Source of the DNA: Pirellulales bacterium
Lineage (GTDB): Bacteria; Planctomycetota; Planctomycetia; Pirellulales; JAICIG01
Length of the DNA stretch: 6,334 nucleotides
Assembly: GCA_025924495.1 (NCBI GenBank)
Contig: JAICIG010000449.1
Location: forward strand, 1-6,334
Reading direction: 5' to 3'
Made by a program: the position numbers and the translations under genes. Shown here piece by piece: positions 5,945 through 6,334 of this stretch. The stretch's first letter is position 1; every line of letters begins with the position of its first letter. The notes under the pieces are model-generated. The model was not told the origin of the DNA. It saw only the letters and a list, made by a program, of their open reading frames with translations, and ran no database searches.

Positions 5945-6334
5945 ATGAGTACGTCTGCTGCGCTTGCCAACGATCCGAAGAACACCGCTGCCGCCAAGCC
6001 GGCGGAACGATTGGTTTCGCTCGATGCTTACCGCGGCTTCATTATGCTGGCGATGGCTTCGGCGGGATTGGGCCTGAGTCAGACTGCCAAGCACTTTCCC
6101 GATAGCCGCCTCTGGCAATTCTTGGGATATCACACGAGCCACGTCGAGTGGAAAGGGGGCAGCTTTTGGGACATGATTCAGCCGTCGTTCATGTTCATGG
6201 TCGGCGTGTCGATGGCGTATTCGTATGCCGCGCGTCAGGCGCGCGGGCAGAGCTACGCAAAGATGCTCGCACATGCGATTTTCCGCTCGTTGGTGCTCGT
6301 GGCGCTTGGCGTTTTCCTGTCGTCGATGTCGAGC
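5945..6334 (+). CDS. HGSNAT/DUF5009-like membrane acyltransferase, N-terminal part
   Basis: The first 130 residues of a multi-pass membrane protein cut by the right edge. RLVSLDAYRGFIMLAMASAG (residues 22-41) is the family's opening signature (first helix), and HVEWKGGSFWDMIQPSFMFM (66-85) is the second. In human heparan-alpha-glucosaminide N-acetyltransferase the matching motif, H..WNGLT..D...P.F.F..G, carries the acetyl-accepting histidine, so His66 is the likely catalytic residue and Asp76 and Pro80 are conserved. A third hydrophobic stretch begins near 112. Such proteins move acyl groups from CoA across the membrane to a sugar. Planctomycetes often carry several, with unknown acceptors. 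ATG 5945 leaves a typical 20-residue polar lead but has no good Shine-Dalgarno. The same frame is open back to the preceding TAG at 5756. A GTG at 5777 with GGGAG four bases upstream is an alternative start, adding 56 residues. Confidence 0.85.
   Translation, partial: MSTSAALANDPKNTAAAKPAERLVSLDAYRGFIMLAMASAGLGLSQTAKHFPDSRLWQFLGYHTSHVEWKGGSFWDMIQPSFMFMVGVSMAYSYAARQARGQSYAKMLAHAIFRSLVLVALGVFLSSMSS

Noticed and set aside
5540..6274. 244-codon minus-strand frame
   Set aside because: It is antisense to both plus-strand membrane proteins. The Arg- and His-rich translation is typical of a shadow frame.

Overview
The window looks like a chromosomal segment of a moderately GC-rich bacterium, most likely a planctomycete of the Pirellulales type. 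This taxonomic call is an inference from the style and company of the genes: an HGSNAT/DUF5009-like acyltransferase, a secreted calcineurin-like phosphoesterase, a paired M16 peptidase operon and a GSU1798-type citramalate synthase. No rRNA, tRNA, insertion sequence, phage gene or CRISPR array is visible.

Layout from left to right. Positions 1-1152 (minus) hold the first 384 codons of citramalate synthase (cimA), whose C-terminus lies beyond the left edge. Positions 1153-1506 are the cimA leader region. It has a near-consensus sigma-70 promoter (1433-1461), a 37-codon ORF rich in isoleucine (1287-1400) and a strong intrinsic terminator (1221-1256), all on the minus strand and all upstream of cimA. 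Positions 1507-3976 (minus) hold two overlapping M16 peptidase genes. The upstream one has lost the zinc site but keeps the Arg/Tyr substrate pair, and the downstream one has the zinc site but has lost the Arg/Tyr pair, so they probably form an obligate heterodimer. Positions 3977-4294 are a gene-free stretch with a terminator-like hairpin, a palindrome and a weak promoter candidate. Positions 4295-5245 (minus) hold an exported metallophosphoesterase. Positions 5246-5473 are a divergent intergenic region. Positions 5474-5758 (plus) hold a small three-helix GlsB/YeaQ/YmgE-type membrane protein. Positions 5945-6334 (plus) hold the N-terminal 130 codons of an HGSNAT/DUF5009-like membrane acyltransferase that runs off the right edge.

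The most interesting structure is the cimA leader. Citramalate synthase catalyses the first committed step of the pyruvate route to 2-ketobutyrate and isoleucine. The leader ORF has six Ile codons in its last 18 sense codons. Its stop codon lies inside a segment (1283-1295) that can pair with the 5' half of the terminator stem, giving a mutually exclusive antiterminator. Promoter, Ile-rich peptide, antiterminator, terminator and isoleucine-pathway gene in this order fit ribosome-mediated transcription attenuation. I do not know of this having been described for a planctomycete cimA. It is a hypothesis read from sequence and needs comparative and experimental support.
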